A stretch of 64,000 bases of DNA from Arthrobacter agilis. GTDB lineage: Bacteria; Actinomycetota; Actinomycetes; Actinomycetales; Micrococcaceae. Positions 1-8,395 of this stretch are shown in pieces. Under the pieces are notes generated by a model. The model ran no database searches. It saw nothing but the letters and a program-made list of their open reading frames with translations, and was not told the origin of the DNA. The DNA is taken from the NCBI RefSeq assembly GCF_030816075.1, contig NZ_JAUSXO010000001.1:186001-250000 (forward strand), given 5' to 3'. Position 1 is the stretch's first letter; every line of letters starts with the position of its first letter. The translations under genes and the position numbers were made by a program.

Positions 1-141
1 CCCTGTCATCTCGACCCGGCCGCCCTCGAGGCACTGACAGGCTGGATCGACACCTACCGCCTCGAGGCCGAGCGGCAGTACCGCCGGCTCGACGGCGTCC
101 TCGCAACCCTGAAGGACCAGCACAGCAAGGATCAGTCATGA
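1..141 (+). CDS. ArsR-family regulator, C-terminal end (5' truncated by window)
   Basis: Open from base 1 to the TGA at 139-141. The 46 visible residues (start PCHLDPAALE, then a WIDTYRLEAERQYRRLDGVL stretch) look like the C-terminal helix that follows the winged helix of small ArsR regulators. The stop overlaps the next start as ATGA, and ArsR genes coupled to an SRPBCC/AHSA1 partner are a recurrent actinobacterial arrangement. The DNA-binding part lies outside the window, so the family call rests on this tail and on context. Confidence 0.7.
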   Translation, partial: PCHLDPAALEALTGWIDTYRLEAERQYRRLDGVLATLKDQHSKDQS

Positions 142-626
142 GCAATCCCACCACCATCACCGCGGAACCCGGCCAGCCGTACGTGGACATCGTCCGGGAG
201 TTCGACGCTCCCCGCGACCTCGTGTTCCGTGCCTTCACGGAGCCGGACCTCGTCCGCCAGTGGCTCGGTCCGCACCGCATCACCACCGAGATCGGTGAGT
301 TCTCGGCCGTCACCGGCGGAGCCTACTCGTACCTCCACCGCGACGACGACGGCGGCGCCTACGGCTTCCGCGGCATCTTCCACACCGTCGTCGCACCCGA
401 GCGGATCATCCAGACGTTCGAGTTCGACGGCGCACCGCACCAGGTGAGCCTCGAGAGCATGACCTTCGAGGATCTGGGCGACGGCCGCACACGGTGCTCC
501 GGACGGTCGGTGTTCCTCAGCGGCGAGACCCGCGACGCGATGATCAGCAGCGGCATGGAGATCGGCGTCAACGAGGGCTACGAGCGGCTCGACTCCGTCC
601 TGTCCTCGCTGTCCGTGGCGAGCTGA
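138..626 (+). CDS. SRPBCC / AHSA1-domain protein
   Basis: 162 residues, the usual length of a single START-like SRPBCC domain. The N-terminal VDIVREFDAPRDLVFRAFTEP strand-helix and the following RQWLGPH are typical of the AHSA1 (activator of Hsp90 ATPase homologue) subgroup, and the C-terminal helix with EGYERLDSVL closes the ligand cavity. The ATG overlaps the stop of the ArsR gene by four bases, so the two are translationally coupled. Such partners are thought to bind a small hydrophobic ligand; the ligand is unknown. Confidence 0.85.
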   Translation: MSNPTTITAEPGQPYVDIVREFDAPRDLVFRAFTEPDLVRQWLGPHRITTEIGEFSAVTGGAYSYLHRDDDGGAYGFRGIFHTVVAPERIIQTFEFDGAPHQVSLESMTFEDLGDGRTRCSGRSVFLSGETRDAMISSGMEIGVNEGYERLDSVLSSLSVAS

Positions 627-718
627 CATCGGGGACCCGGCAAGGGCCCGAAGTGCGGAGCCCCGACGGGGCGGTCCCGGGCCTTGTCCGGCCAGGGACC
701 GCCCCGTAGCATCCGGTC

Positions 719-1720
719 ATGGAGATCATCGAGTACCACCCGCGGCGGGACCAACTCGTGTACACCTTCGGTGGAAGCGCACCCGTGCTGACCGTCCAGC
801 CCGGCACAGCGCTGAGGCTCTGGACGGAGGACGCCTTCAACAACGCGCTCACCTCCGTCGACGACGTGTCGGGCGAGAAGGTGGACCTCAACTTCGTCAA
901 TCCGCAGACCGGCCCGTTCTACGTGGAGGGCGCCGAGCCCGGAGACACCCTGGCCCTCCACGTCGTCGACCTCACACCGGCCCGCTCGTACGGGGCATCG
1001 GCCACCATCCCCTTCTTCGGCGGGCTCACCACGACCGACCGGACCGCCACCCTGCACGAGCCCCTGCCCGACATCACCTGGATCTACCACGTCGACACGG
1101 AGCGGCGGACGGTCGGGTTCCAGTCCAGGCTCGGTGACTTCGAGGTCGCCCTGCCGCTCGAGCCGATGCTCGGCACGGTCGGCGTCGCGCCGCCCGGCGG
1201 GGAGGTCCGCTCTGCACTCGTCCCCGAACGGTTCGGCGGGAACATGGACGCGCCGGACGTGAAATCGGGTACCACGGTGTACCTCGGGGTGAACGTGGAG
1301 GGTGCGCTGTTCTCCGTCGGCGATGGACACTACCGTCAGGGCGAAGGTGAAGCGTGCGGAACCGCCGTCGAGGGTGCCATGTACTCGACGATCATCGTGG
1401 AGCTCATCAAGGGCGGCGCTCCGGCCTGGCCACGGCTCGAGACGGACTACCACTGGATGGCCGTGGGCTCGTCGCGTCCCATGGAGGATTCGTGGCGCAT
1501 CGGGCAACTGGAGATGATCCGCTGGTTCAGTGACCTGTTCGGGCTGCACCAGCTCGACGCGTACCAGCTCCTCACACAGACCGCGCTCGCGCCGATCGCG
1601 AATGCCGTCGACGCCAACTACAGCGTGGTCGTGAAGGCACCCAAGGCGCTCTTCCCGGCGACCGACGCCTATGGGGGGCTTCATGCCCACCTTCGACGAC
1701 AGGCTGCGGAACTGCGCTGA
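719..1720 (+). CDS. Acetamidase/formamidase family protein
   Basis: 333 residues of the FmdA/AmdA fold, which hydrolyses short amides to ammonia and a carboxylic acid in the cytoplasm. The family signature around VGDGHYRQGEGEACG (about residues 200-214) is present, as is the early GDTLALHVVDL strand. The length fits the family (about 300-400). An SDR gene starts 38 bases downstream, so the two probably form an operon. The real amide substrate cannot be read from the sequence. Confidence 0.85.
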   Translation: MEIIEYHPRRDQLVYTFGGSAPVLTVQPGTALRLWTEDAFNNALTSVDDVSGEKVDLNFVNPQTGPFYVEGAEPGDTLALHVVDLTPARSYGASATIPFFGGLTTTDRTATLHEPLPDITWIYHVDTERRTVGFQSRLGDFEVALPLEPMLGTVGVAPPGGEVRSALVPERFGGNMDAPDVKSGTTVYLGVNVEGALFSVGDGHYRQGEGEACGTAVEGAMYSTIIVELIKGGAPAWPRLETDYHWMAVGSSRPMEDSWRIGQLEMIRWFSDLFGLHQLDAYQLLTQTALAPIANAVDANYSVVVKAPKALFPATDAYGGLHAHLRRQAAELR

Positions 1721-1758
1721 CCGCCCGTACCAATCTCCCGCACCACCGAAGGAGTTCC

Positions 1759-2520
1759 ATGGACCTGCACCTGACCGGCACGACAGCTCTCGTCACCGGC
1801 GGCACGAAAGGCATCGGGCGGGCGATCGTCGAGTCCTTCGTGCAGGAGGGCGCGAACGTGGCCTTCTGTGCCCGTCATGCGGGCGACGTCGCAGCGACGG
1901 AAGAGGCGCACGCATCGTCGCCGGGCCGGGTCAAGGGGTATGTGCTCGACGTCGGGGACGGGCCGGCGGTGAGCGCCTGGGTCGAGGCCGTGGCTGCCGA
2001 CTTCGGTGGGATCGACGCCGTCGTGAGCAATGTCAGCGCCCTCGCGTTCGCGGACACCGCTGAGAACTGGGAGGCGAGCCTGCGGGTGGACCTCCTGGGG
2101 ACGGTGGGTCTCGTCAAGGCGTCGCTGCCGTACCTGGAACGCAGCGCGATCCCGTCGATCACCGCGATCTCGAGCGTGTCCGGTCGGGAGGTCGATTTCG
2201 CGTCCGGCCCGTACGGCACGGTGAAGACAGCGCTCATCGGCTACATGGCGGGGCTGGCATTCCACCTCGCAGGGCAGGGTATCCGTGCCAACACGGTCTC
2301 GCCCGGCAATACCTACCACGCGGGCGGGGCATGGGAGGGCATCGAGCAGGGCAACCCGGAACTCTTCGCCACGGCGATGGGCCTCAACCCGACGGGCCGT
2401 ATGGGTACACCGCAGGAGGTGGCGGACGCCGTCGTGTTCCTCGCCAGTCCCCGCTCCAGCCGGACCACCGGCGCCAACATCCTGATCGACGGGGCCCTCA
2501 CCCGCGGCATCCAGCTCTGA
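1759..2520 (+). CDS. SDR family oxidoreductase
   Basis: 253 residues, classical short-chain dehydrogenase. The Rossmann motif TGGTKGIG is near residue 14 and the active-site YGTVK follows a serine-rich strand. The usual NNAG is replaced by SNVS, a common variation. The ATG is preceded by GAAGGAG at good spacing. It lies directly behind the acetamidase and ends just before a 12-bp terminator stem, so the acetamidase-SDR pair is likely one transcript. Substrate unknown. Confidence 0.9.
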   Translation: MDLHLTGTTALVTGGTKGIGRAIVESFVQEGANVAFCARHAGDVAATEEAHASSPGRVKGYVLDVGDGPAVSAWVEAVAADFGGIDAVVSNVSALAFADTAENWEASLRVDLLGTVGLVKASLPYLERSAIPSITAISSVSGREVDFASGPYGTVKTALIGYMAGLAFHLAGQGIRANTVSPGNTYHAGGAWEGIEQGNPELFATAMGLNPTGRMGTPQEVADAVVFLASPRSSRTTGANILIDGALTRGIQL

Positions 2521-2559
2521 CGGGCCTGGTCCCGCACGGGATCCGATCACCGGAACGAC

Positions 2560-2588
2560 GAAGGGCGCCGGATGTCCCGGCGCCCTTC
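2560..2588 (+). terminator. Strong stem-loop after the acetamidase-SDR pair
   Basis: Perfect 12-bp inverted repeat: GAAGGGCGCCGG at 2560-2571 pairs with CCGGCGCCCTTC at 2577-2588 around a 5-base loop. It sits between the SDR stop (2520) and the stop of the convergent hydrolase (2694). No clear U-tract follows, so it may stop transcription from both sides as a stem alone. Confidence 0.8.
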
Positions 2589-2693
2589 GGTGGTTCCCTC
2601 TTCGATGTCCGTCACCTCGGCCCGGCCACCAGGGTGGGGTGACCCGTGGCAGGTTGCCCGAAGCCGGTCACCTGTTCCTGGTGACCCGCGCGG

Positions 2694-3605
<912 letters not shown>

Positions 3606-3622
3606 TCAAGTAGAATGGGAAT

Positions 3623-4201
3623 ATGAATATTTCCGAGGCGCGCACCCGCATCGTCGCGACCGCCGACGAGCTGTACAACGCGCGGGGGATCCAGGCCGTG
3701 GGCATGGACGAACTGCGGACCGCGGCCGGTGTCTCGCTCAAGAAGCTGTACCAGGAGTTCCCGTCGAAGAGCAGCATCGTGATGGCGGTCCTCGAGCGGC
3801 GACACAGGTCGTGGGCTGACGGGCTGGACGCCAAGGTCCGTCAGGCAGCTGCTCCGCGCGACCGGCTCCTCGCGATCTTCGACTACCTCGCCCAGTGGTT
3901 CGCCGAGGATTCGTTCCGTGGATGCGGGTTCATCAACAGCTTCGCCGAGCTCGGCGCGGTGAGCTCCGAGGTGGCCGAGTACGCGCGGGAGCACAAGGCG
4001 TCGTTCCAGGAGTACGTCGCACGACTGGCAGCGGAGGCAGGTGTGCCGGCGTACCTCGCACCGCAGCTCTCGATCCTCGCTGAGGGTGCTCAGACGACGG
4101 CGGCGATCGCAGGAACGGCAGAAGCCGCCCGGCAGGCGCGGGGCGCGGCCGAGGTGCTGATCGACGCTGCGCTCGGTGCCAGGGACAGCAGGGCTGCCTA
4201 G
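3623..4201 (+). CDS. TetR/AcrR-family transcriptional regulator
   Basis: 192 residues. The N-terminal HTH runs from ARTRIVATADELYNARGIQ to the recognition helix SLKKLYQEFPSKSSIV; the C-terminal ligand-binding part is all helical. No Shine-Dalgarno is present. Instead TAGAAT (3611-3616) lies 6 bases before the ATG, so the mRNA is probably leaderless. It is divergent from the hydrolase with two operators between, suggesting autoregulation plus control of the hydrolase. The stop overlaps the convergent GNAT stop by four bases. Confidence 0.9.
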   Translation: MNISEARTRIVATADELYNARGIQAVGMDELRTAAGVSLKKLYQEFPSKSSIVMAVLERRHRSWADGLDAKVRQAAAPRDRLLAIFDYLAQWFAEDSFRGCGFINSFAELGAVSSEVAEYAREHKASFQEYVARLAAEAGVPAYLAPQLSILAEGAQTTAAIAGTAEAARQARGAAEVLIDAALGARDSRAA

Positions 4202-4500
4202 CCCACCAGGTCCTGGTACTCGGGGTGCTCTTCGATGAACGCCGCCACGAATTCGCACTGCGGCACCACCGTGAGGTGCTGCCCCCGGGCATCGTCGAGT
4301 GCGTGGCGGATGAGTGTGCTGCCGACTCCTCGGCCCTCGACCTCCTCGTCGACCACGGTATGGGTGAAGACGATCGTGGTCCCGGACCGTTCGTACGCGG
4401 CGATGCCGGCGGATTCGCCGTCGAGGGTGGCGACGTAGCGGTTCTCGGCCTCATTGTTACTGACCTGGACGTCGTCGTTTCCGGAGTGCTCGGTGCTCAT
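4198..4500 (-). CDS. Small GNAT-like N-acetyltransferase (YjdJ type)
   Basis: 100 residues, the length of the single-domain GCN5-like group that includes YjdJ. The acetyl-CoA loop is VEGRGVGSTLIRHALDDAR, preceded by the strand TTIVFTHTVVDEE, and the C-terminus EYQDLV is typical. The internal ATG at 4498-4500 (MSTEHSG) is chosen over an upstream one at 4536 because the extra 12 residues show no family similarity. Substrate unknown. Confidence 0.85.
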   Translation of the reverse strand: MSTEHSGNDDVQVSNNEAENRYVATLDGESAGIAAYERSGTTIVFTHTVVDEEVEGRGVGSTLIRHALDDARGQHLTVVPQCEFVAAFIEEHPEYQDLVG

Positions 4501-4575
4501 GGTGTCACTGTGGCACCCGTTGCGGAGGGTGGTCAATGCGGCCGTTCTGCATGCCCGGGCACCTTTCTGAACCCG

Positions 4576-4944
4576 CTACCGTGCCGGGGTCTGCCGGTCG
4601 GCTGTGCTGCTGTCCCGTAGCCAGGTGAGGGCTTCGCTCTCCGAGGTGAAGTAGCGCGTCGTGGTGGGGGAGCGGTGGGAGAAGCCCGACATCACCTCGT
4701 CGACGGCGTCGGCCCCCACGAGGGCTACCCGTGTGAAGCCTCGATACGCGGCCATGCCCACGCGCGCCTCGGGGGTGATGCCGGTGATGCCGTGCATGTG
4801 GACCAGGAGGGGGAGGGCTGTGGGGCCGTGGAACTCCGCGAGGGCGCGGGCGGCGGCGACGGCTGCCGAATGCGTGATCTCGACGCCCCTGTTCCATCGC
4901 AGTCTGAGGATTCCCCTGTCGAGGTGCGCACTGAACGAGTCCAT
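4576..4944 (-). CDS. STAS/SpoIIAA-like small protein (DUF7793-like)
   Basis: 122 residues with the alternating strand-helix pattern of the SpoIIAA/STAS-like fold: GILRLRWNRGVEITHSAAV, then PLLVHMHGITGITPEAR, then a FTRVALVGADAVDEVMSGF strand-helix and a YFTSESEALTWLRD C-terminus. That last piece is common in actinobacterial proteins annotated STAS-like. The start at 4944 has AGAAGGACC directly upstream; the longer frame to 5124 adds low-complexity sequence and is rejected. Function unknown. Confidence 0.75.
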   Translation of the reverse strand: MDSFSAHLDRGILRLRWNRGVEITHSAAVAAARALAEFHGPTALPLLVHMHGITGITPEARVGMAAYRGFTRVALVGADAVDEVMSGFSHRSPTTTRYFTSESEALTWLRDSSTADRQTPAR

Positions 4945-5071
4945 CCGGTCCTTCTGGGAGAAGCATGGGCAATGGGTTGCAGCGTAGCAAGGACCTCCCC
5001 CGACATCGGTTCGCTGTCCACAGGTGCCCATCCCCGGCGATGGCGGACGTGCACGATGTAGCGTCTGATCC

Positions 5072-5830
5072 ATGACTCTGAGCATTCTGGTGACAGGCGC
5101 GAGCCGCGGGATCGGTGCGGCCATCGCTCATGAACTGGCTGGACGGGGACACCGTATCGCCGTCCACTCGGGACGCGACGCATCGGCAGCGGCGGCAGTC
5201 CGGCGGGATCTTCCCGGTTCGGGTCACGTGGATGTGGTCGGCGACGTGGGGGATCCGGAGGCGTGCCGGAGCATCGTGGACGGTGTGGTGCAGAACCTCG
5301 GCGGCATCGACGTGCTGGTAAACAACGCCGGCATCTTCGAGGCGCACCCCATCGCGACGACGTCCTACGAGGACTGGCAGCAGGCCTGGCGACGCACACT
5401 GGACGTGAACCTGATGGGCCCCGCGAACCTGGCATGGCTGGTGGCGCGTCACCTCCTCGATCGTCCTGCGGGCCCGGACGGTGGCCGCCTGGTCTCCGTA
5501 GGGTCTCGGGGGGCCTATCGTGGGGAGCCCGTCACTCCGGCCTATGGCGCGAGCAAGGCGGCGCTGCATGCCATGACGCAGTCGCTGGCCGTTGCGCTGG
5601 CGCCGCACGGCATCCTGGCGGCGGCAGTGGCTCCGGGTTTCGTGGAGACGGACATGGGCAGGACTGTCCTCGACGGCCCGGATGGTGACGCGGTGCGGGC
5701 GCAGAGCCCCTTCAATCGGGTGGCGACGCCGGAGGACATTGCGCAGACCGTCGCCTGGCTCGCCACGGATGCTCCGATCTGGGTCAGCGGCACTGTCGTG
5801 GATGCCAACGGTGCGTCCTACCTCCGCTAG
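5072..5830 (+). CDS. SDR family oxidoreductase (FabG-like)
   Basis: 252 residues with the full set of classical SDR motifs: TGASRGIG near residue 8, NNAG, a serine strand (VSVGSRGAY) and YGASK as catalytic Tyr and Lys, then the PGFVETDMG loop. FabG-like in layout, but no fatty-acid genes are near, so a reductase of unknown substrate is the fair call. It is monocistronic as far as can be seen; a riboswitch-led gene follows. Confidence 0.9.
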   Translation: MTLSILVTGASRGIGAAIAHELAGRGHRIAVHSGRDASAAAAVRRDLPGSGHVDVVGDVGDPEACRSIVDGVVQNLGGIDVLVNNAGIFEAHPIATTSYEDWQQAWRRTLDVNLMGPANLAWLVARHLLDRPAGPDGGRLVSVGSRGAYRGEPVTPAYGASKAALHAMTQSLAVALAPHGILAAAVAPGFVETDMGRTVLDGPDGDAVRAQSPFNRVATPEDIAQTVAWLATDAPIWVSGTVVDANGASYLR

Positions 5831-5940
5831 CAGTCCCACCTGCCGGCGCAGTCTCCCGGTAGCCCTCACCCCTTGCTGACCGTGACGCTCTGTGACAGGC
5901 GCGTCTGGACGGTGATGCGGGAGGGCGCCTACGCTCGTCA

Positions 5941-6050
5941 CCAGAATCAAGAGTTCCAACGCAAAACCCTGGTTTGTTGGACGGCAACCCTCTCGCTGTA
6001 GTGGGGTGCCCCAGGTGAGGATTCGGCCCGGGTTGAACCAGCCGGGCAAG
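5941..6050 (+). ncRNA. SAM riboswitch, SAM-IV-like
   Basis: The leader of the 6094 gene folds as expected for the SAM-I/SAM-IV clan. P1 pairs GAATC (5944-5948) with GATTC (6020-6024). P2 pairs CCAAC (5956-5960) with GTTGG (5976-5980), with an inner AAACC/GGTTT. The conserved core GGCAACC (5983-5989) and GGTGCC (6005-6010) flank P3. A downstream hairpin CCCGG/CCGGG (6027-6046) follows with a 10-base loop able to form the pseudoknot. The core resembles actinobacterial SAM-IV sequences I recall. Low SAM would release expression of the FMN monooxygenase. Confidence 0.78.
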
Positions 6051-6093
6051 TATGGCGCTTCCCCACGGCAGTGCCCCGACGTGAGGATCTCCC

Positions 6094-7482
6094 ATGCCCG
6101 CAGCACCGCGCCGTATCCGCTTCAACGCTTTCGACATGAACTGCGTCGGCCACCAGTCGCCCGGTCTCTGGCGCCATCCGGAGGACCAGTCGTGGCGCTA
6201 CAAGGACCTGCGCTACTGGGCAGATCTGGCGAAGACGCTCGAGAAGGGCCTGTTCGACGGCATCTTCATCGCGGATGTCCTCGGCACCTACGACGTCTAC
6301 GGCGGTTCCAACGAGGCGACCCTGCGGCAGGGTACGCAGACCCCGGTCAACGACCCGTTCCTGCTCGTGTCAGCCATGGCGCTCGTCACCGAGCACCTCG
6401 GCTTCGGTGTCACCGCCGGTACCGCCTACGAGCACCCGTATCCGTTCGCCCGCAGGCTCTCCACGCTGGACCACCTCACCAACGGCAGGGTCGGCTGGAA
6501 CGTGGTCACCGGCTATCTGCCCTCCGCCGCGCGCAACATGGGCAACGAGGACCAGCTCGAGCACGACGAACGCTACAACCACGCGGACGAGTACCTCGAG
6601 GTCCTCTACAAGCTGCTCGAGGGATCCTGGGAGGACGACGCCGTCGTGCGTGACCGCGAGAGCGGTGTCTTCACGGACCCGGCCAAGGTGCACGACATCA
6701 ACCACGACGGCACCTACTTCACCGTCCCGGGCATCCACCTCAGCGAGCCCTCGCCGCAGCGTACTCCCGTCATCTTCCAGGCCGGGGCGTCCTCCCGCGG
6801 GATCGCCTTCGCCGCAGGCAACGCCGAGGCGGTCTTCGTGGGTGCGCCGAGCAAGGAGATCCTGAAGGACGTGGTGCGGAAGATCCGAGACGCCGTCGAG
6901 GCCGCGGGGCGCGACCGCTACTCGGTGCGGATCTACACACTGCTCACCGTCATCACGGACGAGACGGAGGAGAAGGCCCGGGCGAAGCACGCCGAATACC
7001 AGAAGTACGTCAGCTACGAGGGAGCGCTCGTGCTGGTCTCCGGCTGGTTCGGCGTGGACCTGTCCGCCTACGGCCCCGACGAACCGCTCGGCAACGTGAA
7101 GTCGAACGCCATCCACTCCGCTGTCGCCACCTTCCAGAAGGTGAACGACGACGGCGCGCCGTGGACCGTGCGGGACATCGCCGAGTGGGCCGGGATCGGT
7201 GGGCTGGGTCCGCGGATCGTCGGGTCGGGCGAGCAGGTTGCCGACGAGCTCCAGGCATGGGTGGAGGAGACCGACGTCGACGGGTTCAACCTGGCCTACG
7301 CCATCACACCCGGCTCCTTCGAGGACGTCATCACCTACGTCGTCCCGGAGCTCCAGAAGCGTGGAGCCTATCCGACGGAGTACGCCGAGGGGACGTTGCG
7401 CCAGAAGCTGTTCGGCAAGGGTGACCGGTTGCCGGAGGAGCATCGGGGCGCGAGCTTCCGCCTCCAGCCGGTCCGTCCCTGA
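6094..7482 (+). CDS. FMN-dependent monooxygenase, NtaA/SnaA/DszA family
   Basis: 462 residues, a luciferase-like TIM barrel of the NtaA/SnaA/DszA group (family length about 440-470). Markers are NCVGHQSPGLWRHPEDQS near the N-terminus, FLVSAMA-type strands, a TNGRVGWNVVTGY loop, and PVIFQAGASSRGIAFAA for FMN binding. These enzymes use FMNH2 and O2 to split C-N or C-S bonds in compounds such as nitrilotriacetate, dibenzothiophene sulfone or dimethyl sulfide. No flavin reductase partner is in the window. GAGGA precedes the ATG. The SAM riboswitch in its leader points to a sulfur compound as substrate, by inference. Confidence 0.88.
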   Translation: MPAAPRRIRFNAFDMNCVGHQSPGLWRHPEDQSWRYKDLRYWADLAKTLEKGLFDGIFIADVLGTYDVYGGSNEATLRQGTQTPVNDPFLLVSAMALVTEHLGFGVTAGTAYEHPYPFARRLSTLDHLTNGRVGWNVVTGYLPSAARNMGNEDQLEHDERYNHADEYLEVLYKLLEGSWEDDAVVRDRESGVFTDPAKVHDINHDGTYFTVPGIHLSEPSPQRTPVIFQAGASSRGIAFAAGNAEAVFVGAPSKEILKDVVRKIRDAVEAAGRDRYSVRIYTLLTVITDETEEKARAKHAEYQKYVSYEGALVLVSGWFGVDLSAYGPDEPLGNVKSNAIHSAVATFQKVNDDGAPWTVRDIAEWAGIGGLGPRIVGSGEQVADELQAWVEETDVDGFNLAYAITPGSFEDVITYVVPELQKRGAYPTEYAEGTLRQKLFGKGDRLPEEHRGASFRLQPVRP

Positions 7483-7671
7483 CAGGGCGGGCGTCCGGTA
7501 TCCCGTCCGCTTGCGTCCGGACGGGCGCTGGGTCCACAGCTGCCGGATATGTCATGCAGCAGTCGGGAATAGGCATGCGCTGCGGGCTGAACACCTTCCC
7601 GTGGGTGGTCAGCACCCGCGACCGGGGACTAGCGTCGGAACCAAGACATCCGACGACCCGAAGGAGTTCCC

Positions 7672-8325
7672 ATGTCACGCGTAGCCATCATCGGTGGGCA
7701 CGGAAAAGTAGCGCTGCACCTCACGAAGATCCTCACGAGCCAGGGCCACCAGGTCAGTTCCATCTTCCGCAACCAGGACCATGCGTCCGACGTCGAGCAG
7801 CTGGGTGCCACCGCTGTGGTGGCGGACGTGTCCGAGCTGTCGGTCGCGCAGATGGCTGACGTCTTCCGCGGGCACGACGCCGTCGTGTGGTCTGCCGGTG
7901 CTGGAGGCAGCAGCCCCGAGGCCACGTACGCTGTGGACCGCGATGCAGCCATCCGTTCGATGGACGCCGCGCAGGAAGCCTCGGTCGGACGGTACGTCAT
8001 GGTGTCCTACCTCGGCGCGAGCAAGGATCACGGTGTGCCCGAGGACAACGGATTCTTCCACTACGCGGAGGCCAAGGCTGCTGCCGACGAGCACCTGCGG
8101 AACTCCGAACTCGCCTGGACGATCCTCGGCCCCGGTGCCCTCACCACTGATCCCGGTACGGGGAAGATCGAGGTCTCGGACAAGCCGCAGCAGGACTCAG
8201 TGGCTCGCGAGGACGTTGCGCATGTTGCCGCAGTCGTCCTCGGCAACCTCGGCACGGTGGACAAGACGATCCAGTTCAACAGCGGTGAGACGCCGATCGC
8301 CGAGGCTATCGAGGCTGCTCTCTAG
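7672..8325 (+). CDS. NAD(P)H-binding SDR, NmrA/YwnB-like
   Basis: 217 residues of the atypical SDR group. The N-terminal IIGGHGKVALHL is a GxxGxxG-type dinucleotide site, and the HYAEAKAAADEHL helix carries the Tyr-x3-Lys-like pair. GAAGGAG sits well before the ATG. It stands alone between the monooxygenase and the convergent DUF222/HNH gene. Related proteins act as NAD(P)H sensors or quinone/flavin reductases; which applies here is not visible. Confidence 0.85.
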   Translation: MSRVAIIGGHGKVALHLTKILTSQGHQVSSIFRNQDHASDVEQLGATAVVADVSELSVAQMADVFRGHDAVVWSAGAGGSSPEATYAVDRDAAIRSMDAAQEASVGRYVMVSYLGASKDHGVPEDNGFFHYAEAKAAADEHLRNSELAWTILGPGALTTDPGTGKIEVSDKPQQDSVAREDVAHVAAVVLGNLGTVDKTIQFNSGETPIAEAIEAAL

Positions 8326-8340
8326 TCCTCCGGTCTCGAT

Positions 8341-8371
8341 GCAGACGGCGCGGCATGATGGCGCCGTCTGC
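8341..8371. terminator. Stem-loop between convergent genes
   Basis: GCAGACGGCGC (8341-8351) pairs perfectly with GCGCCGTCTGC (8361-8371) around a 9-base loop. It lies in the 70-base gap between the NmrA-like gene and the DUF222/HNH gene and probably ends both transcripts. Confidence 0.8.
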
Positions 8372-8395
8372 ACAGCGTTGCCGGGCCCGGTGTTC

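Noticed and set aside
4576-5124. Longer form of the STAS-like protein
   Set aside because: The added N-terminus overlaps the divergent SDR start and has no family similarity, while the ATG at 4944 has a good ribosome site.
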